A stretch of DNA of 64,000 bases from Companilactobacillus bobalius (GTDB lineage: Bacteria > Bacillota > Bacilli > Lactobacillales > Lactobacillaceae), in NCBI RefSeq assembly GCF_009764355.1, contig NZ_LNUA01000032.1:248001-312000 (forward strand). Direction: 5' to 3'. Each line of letters starts with the position of its first letter. Position 1 is the first letter of the stretch. Position numbers and translations under genes: made by a program. Of this stretch, positions 60,260-64,000 are shown piece by piece. The notes below the pieces were generated by a model, which ran no database searches, had not been told where the DNA came from, and saw only the letters and a program-made list of their open reading frames with translations.

Positions 60260-60870
60260 TGTTTACAGGCATAGTAAAGGATATCGGTCGAGTGATAGCG
60301 ATAAAGGAATCTAAAGACAATTTTATTTTGACAATTGGGCATCACTTGGAATCAGTTCATTTGGGAGACAGTATTTCGATAGACGGTATCTGTTTAACGG
60401 TTACGAATCAAGAGGCGCAGCAATTTCAAGTTGAGGTTATGCCAGAGACAGTCAAACGAACTAATATTGCGGACTTCACTCCTGATGAAAAGGTTGATTT
60501 GGAGCCAGCATTGAAACCTACTGATGAGATGGGTGGTCATTTTGTTTTGGGACATATTGATACCACGGGTAAATTAATTCAAAAAGAAATTGCTGGGAAT
60601 TCAACCTTACTGACTTTTTCGATTGCACCAGAATACCTACCAGATCTAGTTGAGAAAGGGTCAATTGCCATTAACGGTGTCAGTCTAACTTTGATAAAAG
60701 TAACTAAACAAAATTTCCAAGTTGGAATTATTCCTTATACCAGCAAAGAAACTGTTTTGAGTGCTTTAAGTATTGGACAGACGGTCAATTTGGAAACGGA
60801 TATTTTAGGAAAATACATTAATCAAGCTTTTCAACGGGGGATTCAAAATGACAATTTTTGTTTTGACTAA
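60259..60870 (+). CDS. ribE: Riboflavin synthase alpha chain
   Basis: A 203-residue enzyme with two tandem lumazine-binding barrels (MFTGIVKDIGRV, DSISIDGICLTV; then GHFVLGHIDTTG, GSIAINGVSLTL). It dismutates two dimethylribityllumazine molecules to riboflavin. ATG at 60259 overlaps the ribD stop by one base and has GTGGAGG upstream. The end overlaps ribBA by 23 bases. The last residues (FQRGIQNDNFCFD) are shorter and less typical than usual and may be affected by the block at the ribBA start. Confidence 0.9.
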   Translation: MFTGIVKDIGRVIAIKESKDNFILTIGHHLESVHLGDSISIDGICLTVTNQEAQQFQVEVMPETVKRTNIADFTPDEKVDLEPALKPTDEMGGHFVLGHIDTTGKLIQKEIAGNSTLLTFSIAPEYLPDLVEKGSIAINGVSLTLIKVTKQNFQVGIIPYTSKETVLSALSIGQTVNLETDILGKYINQAFQRGIQNDNFCFD

Positions 60871-62050
60871 AAGTATTTCTGTTTTCATAAATAAATTGTA
60901 AAGTCCGCGGATGATTATTGGGGCTGATTCAACATAACGTGAAGCTGAGGTCCATTGCAATATAATAGTTTATTGTTGTAAACTTAGAACAATATTAGAA
61001 AACTTTTTAAATTGTGTGCAATTTAACAAACTAACCGATTGCGGGAGTCGTGCCAAAAAGTTAGGCCTACATTTAATGACGAACTCGCATGACGCCTTTA
61101 ATACAGCTTTTACAATTAGTACGGATTCCAAGACAACGACAAGAGAAATTTCAGCTTTTGATCTAGCAAAGACTCTTAAAGAGTTGGCAACTTCTAATGA
61201 TCCTGAAGACTTTTATCATCCAGGACATATTTTTCCATTAATCGCGAAAGACAATGGTGTATTAGAACGTGATGGACATACTGAAGCAGCAGTGGATTTA
61301 ACCAAATTAGTTCAGGCATCACCAGTTGCTTATATTTGTGAGATTGTTAAGGAAGATGGCAAAATGGCTCGTAGACCAGAGTTAAAAGCTTTTGCCCAAG
61401 AACATCATATGTCTCTAATCACAATTGCAGATATTGTTAATTATCGTTTTGCCTGTGATAACAATGTTTTGACTGAAGTTTCAGATGTTGATTTACCAAC
61501 TAAGTATGGCCATTTTCGTTTGAAGTCATTCACTTTCAAAGATGAGCCGGTATTAGTAATTTATAAAGGTCAAATTGCGCAGCAGAAATCCGTTTTAACG
61601 CGAATCCATTCAGAGTGTTTCACTGGTGATGTCTTAGGTTCAGAACGCTGTGATTGTGGTGAACAGTTGGCAAGTGCCTTACGAAAAATCGAGAAGAACG
61701 GTTCTGGAGCATTGATTTATTTGAATCAAGAAGGCCGAGGAATTGGTTTGATAAATAAGTTACGAGCTTATCAACTGCAGGATAAAGGATTAGATACGGT
61801 TGAAGCTAATGAAAAATTAGGATTTCCCGCTGATCAACGAAATTATCGGATTGCAGCGGCTGTGTTGGGACAATTGAAAATTAAATCTGTTTCATTGCTA
61901 ACTAATAATCCCGATAAAATTGAGCAATTGCAACAGATGGGGATTGAAGTTAGTCGTGTACCATTAGAGATGAAACCTAATGTTCATGATCAACATTATC
62001 TAGAAACCAAAAAACAGAAATTTCATCATTTATTAAGTGAGGTTAAATAA
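60848..62050 (+). pseudogene. ribBA: Bifunctional DHBP synthase / GTP cyclohydrolase II (RibBA), interrupted at the N-terminus
   Basis: A 400-codon frame of normal length, starting at the ATG at 60848 inside ribE. About 60870-61055 is unrelated sequence with stops, removing the acidic DDENREAEGD-type active site of the DHBP synthase domain. From KKLGLHLMTNSHDAFNTAF onward the frame is clean: the rest of RibB, then GTP cyclohydrolase II with the zinc site HSECFTGDVLGSERCDCG and NQEGRGIGL. RibA could still be made if a downstream start were used. The order ribD-E-BA-H is canonical. Confidence 0.88.
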
Positions 62051-62051
62051 A

Positions 62052-62525
62052 ATGCCAGAAATTATAGGACAATTAAACGGTGAGAATCTAAAAATAGCTA
62101 TCGTAGTGGCTAAATTCAATGAGATCGTGACAAGCAAGTTATTAAAAGGTGCTCAGGAAAAATTATGGCAACTGAATGTTGCTAAACAGAATATTACCGT
62201 AGTCAAAGTTCCCGGAGCAATGGAAATTCCTCGAATTGTTAAGCTGCTATCTGAAAGTGGACGATTTGATGGAATCATTGCCTTAGGAGCAGTTGTGAAG
62301 GGTGAGACGGCACACTTTGATTATGTTTGCGCTGAATCGGCTGTAGGTGTCAGTCAAACTTCACTAAATGGATCGGTTCCGGTAATGTATGGTATTTTGA
62401 CTACAGAAAATATGGCTCAAGCACTCAATCGGGCTGGTGGTAAGTCAGGAAACAAGGGTTCTGAATGTGCAGTCGATGTTGTAGAAATGGCAAATCTAGA
62501 GTTAGAAATAAGAAAAATAATTTAG
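62052..62525 (+). CDS. ribH: 6,7-dimethyl-8-ribityllumazine synthase
   Basis: A 157-residue enzyme of the penultimate riboflavin step, forming a 60-mer or pentamer. KFNEIVTSKLL, VPGAMEIPR, ALGAVVKGETAHFDYVC and GNKGSECA are all in place, with the catalytic His in AHFDY. ATG at 62052 follows the ribBA stop by one base. It closes the rib operon. Intact. Confidence 0.94.
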   Translation: MPEIIGQLNGENLKIAIVVAKFNEIVTSKLLKGAQEKLWQLNVAKQNITVVKVPGAMEIPRIVKLLSESGRFDGIIALGAVVKGETAHFDYVCAESAVGVSQTSLNGSVPVMYGILTTENMAQALNRAGGKSGNKGSECAVDVVEMANLELEIRKII

Positions 62526-62555
62526 GGACATAACATATCTTTTTATTTTAAAATT

Positions 62556-62610
62556 AAAAAAGGTGCTCATATCAACCAAAGCTAAATGGTTAATATAAGC
62601 ACCTTTTTCT
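62556..62610. terminator. Bidirectional terminator after ribH
   Basis: AAAAGGTGCT and ATCAACCA arms pair with TGGTTAAT and AGCACCTTTTT, serving the rib operon and the convergent aldo/keto reductase gene. Confidence 0.85.
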
Positions 62611-62629
62611 ATTTGTTGATAAATTCTGT

Positions 62630-63475
62630 TTAAATAGTTTCAAGAGATGGTTCTTGAGTAGGTTTAGGATAACTTTTATCCAAAAGTTCCAATTCATCTT
62701 TTGTGAATTGAACATGGATTGCGGCTAGATTACTTTGCATATGTGCCACTGAACCAGTTTTAGGGATGCTAAGTAAATCGTGATTTCGAATAACCCAAGC
62801 CAAAAGTAATTGGTGAATAGAAATATTTTTAGATTGAGCCATTTTCTTGATAACTGGTTTAATGTTTAAATACTCGCTACCATCGGAACCAAATGGTGAA
62901 TATCCGACAAAGGACATGTCATGCTGTTTTTGCCATGGTAAAATTGAATATTCAATCCCCCGACTACCAATATTGTAAAGATCCTCATTGATACGGCAGT
63001 TTTGACCGTTTTCCAAACTGGTTAGTTCTTTTAAGTCGGCCAAATCAAAATTAGAAAGTCCCCTTTTTTTCGAAATTAGTTGCTTCATGTTTGACTGTAT
63101 GACTTAAGAATAATTCTTTATATTTGCTGTTAATTTCATAATATTGATTGATTTTTCTATTAAGTCAGTTTGTAGCCGCTTAAGACTCGCTTTGAGACTT
63201 GTTTCAATTAGTTTTGGTGTGGCATGGTAAGGCAATAATTTCGAAACCAATTTTGAATCTTCAAGATGATAATCTTTCATTTGTTTGTAGAAAATTTTCT
63301 ACATAAAACCCTCGCCATACATTTCGGCGGTATCAATTAAGTTAATGCCATGATCTAAACCAAATCTTTTTGTTTGTTGTTTTCTTTCGGTTTGGGCTTG
63401 ATTGCCCTTTGTATGTTTTATTTTGCCAATACCGATAGCGGAAGTATTTTGATGATTAAATGTAATGTATTTCAT
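62630..63475 (-). pseudogene. Aldo/keto reductase, interrupted
   Basis: A 281-codon AKR frame (NADPH-dependent carbonyl reductase). The start MKYITFNHQNTSAIGIG and DTAEMYGEG, then SKLLPYHATPKLIETSLKASL and the C-terminal SPFGS, SIHQLLLAWVIRN and IPKTGSVAHMQ are clear. A TAG at about 63300 and a block at about 63095-63180, with a stop and loss of the YLLHW-type catalytic His region, interrupt it; about 63400 is also degraded. All pieces share one frame. Confidence 0.82.
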
Positions 63476-63542
63476 GAAGAAACCTCACTTTCTAATAATC
63501 GTTATTACGTTAATTATAGAACAGCAGTTATGTTTTATATAA

Positions 63543-63585
63543 AAATACCAACCAATATTAGAAGTAAATTGGTTGGTATTTTGTT
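63543..63585. terminator. Bidirectional-looking terminator
   Basis: AATACCAACCAAT pairs perfectly with ATTGGTTGGTATT around an 11-base loop; it follows the minus-strand HAD gene. Confidence 0.85.
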
Positions 63586-63590
63586 ATCAA

Positions 63591-64000
63591 TTATTTTAGG
63601 AATTTTAATGTTTCTGCCAAATCAGTAACCATATGCGTTGGTTGAATGGAAGTTGACGCCTCAATCTGTGGACGATTGACCCAAATAGTTAACAATTCCT
63701 GTTGGTCAGCAGAGATAATGTCACTGTCGTAACCTTCGGCAATATGCCAATGATTTTCAGGAGTAAAGCCGTATTCTTTTTCAACAGTTTTGAAAAAATG
63801 TAGATCAGGTTTATATGCGTGAACATCTTCAGCCGTCCAAACATCAAATGGAACTTTGAGACTCTGAACATTTTTATCAATAATATCCCATGAAGAATTT
63901 GACATAATGATAAGTTGATAATCACGGTCACTAAGAGTCCGTAATGTTTCGATCACTTCTGGAAATGGTTTTAAGTTTTGATGAGCAATAAGCACGTCAA
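63591..64000 (-). CDS. HAD family hydrolase (haloacid dehalogenase-like), partial
   Basis: The open frame runs into the right window edge, so the N-terminus with the nucleophile Asp is outside. The visible 136 residues include motif II (LIIMSNSS), the motif III Lys (KPDLHFF) and motif IV region (WHIAEGYDSDIISADQ), where a GDxxxND-type pair is normally GxGYxxDI. The cap type cannot be judged. It resembles 2-haloacid dehalogenase-like phosphatases. No abnormal block is obvious. Confidence 0.75.
   Translation of the reverse strand, partial: DVLIAHQNLKPFPEVIETLRTLSDRDYQLIIMSNSSWDIIDKNVQSLKVPFDVWTAEDVHAYKPDLHFFKTVEKEYGFTPENHWHIAEGYDSDIISADQQELLTIWVNRPQIEASTSIQPTHMVTDLAETLKFLK

Noticed and set aside
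63374..63628. Plus-strand open frame opposite the aldo/keto reductase start
   Set aside because: It is a shadow of the minus-strand gene and a terminator, with no coding signature.

Overview
The window looks like the chromosome of a low-GC Gram-positive of the Lactobacillaceae. The basis is the gene order ftsW-ylbG-rsmD-coaD-ylbL-comEA-comEC-holA-rpsT/rpsO-RNase J-tuf-tig-clpX-engB, codon use, GGAGG-type ribosome binding sites, PyrR attenuators, T-box and FMN riboswitches, Lac-family PTS genes and cre sites. A Companilactobacillus-like genus is possible but not provable from sequence alone. No tRNA, rRNA, prophage, IS element or CRISPR array was found.

Layout. 1-6765: cell division, rRNA methylation, CoA synthesis and competence (ftsW, ylbG, rsmD, coaD, sepM-like, comEA, comEC, holA). 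6841-15352: translation and proteostasis (rpsT, rpsO, RNase J2, TPR protein, tuf, tig, clpX, engB). 15412-22495: a phosphatase, T-box tyrS, then a pyr operon (BCFED) behind two tandem PyrR attenuators. 22632-34871: accessory and metabolic genes (HAD phosphatases, lactate permease, a PadR/DUF4097 locus, a YfcC-type transporter with an M20 dipeptidase, an orphan aroA). 35115-42268: a beta-glucoside PTS locus (EIIB, EIIA, two GH1 enzymes, RpiR regulator, EIIC, MupG/DUF871). 42322-46022: an Eis-like acetyltransferase and two tandem membrane GGDEF proteins. 46083-48759: purine permease and guanine deaminase on the minus strand under a PurR-like box. 49137-54014: glycosylasparaginase, GntR, GrdB-like protein, EIIC and M20 peptidase. 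54152-57800: HAD phosphatases and DhaKLM. 58074-62525: a C26 amidase and the FMN-riboswitch rib operon. 62630-64000: aldo/keto reductase and a partial HAD gene.

The most striking property is that about twenty otherwise well-preserved genes (including comEC, RNase J2, tig, clpX, pyrC, pyrE, pyrD, lctP, the purine permease, guaD, the asparaginase and ribBA) are interrupted by short blocks of unrelated, often stop-rich sequence. In all but one the reading frame before and after the block is the same. In clpX and the asparaginase the block has exactly the length of the family segment it replaces. This is not how natural pseudogenes or insertions normally look, so base-call, assembly or reconstruction error must be excluded before calling these genes dead. 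In the annotation they are given as full-length interrupted genes.
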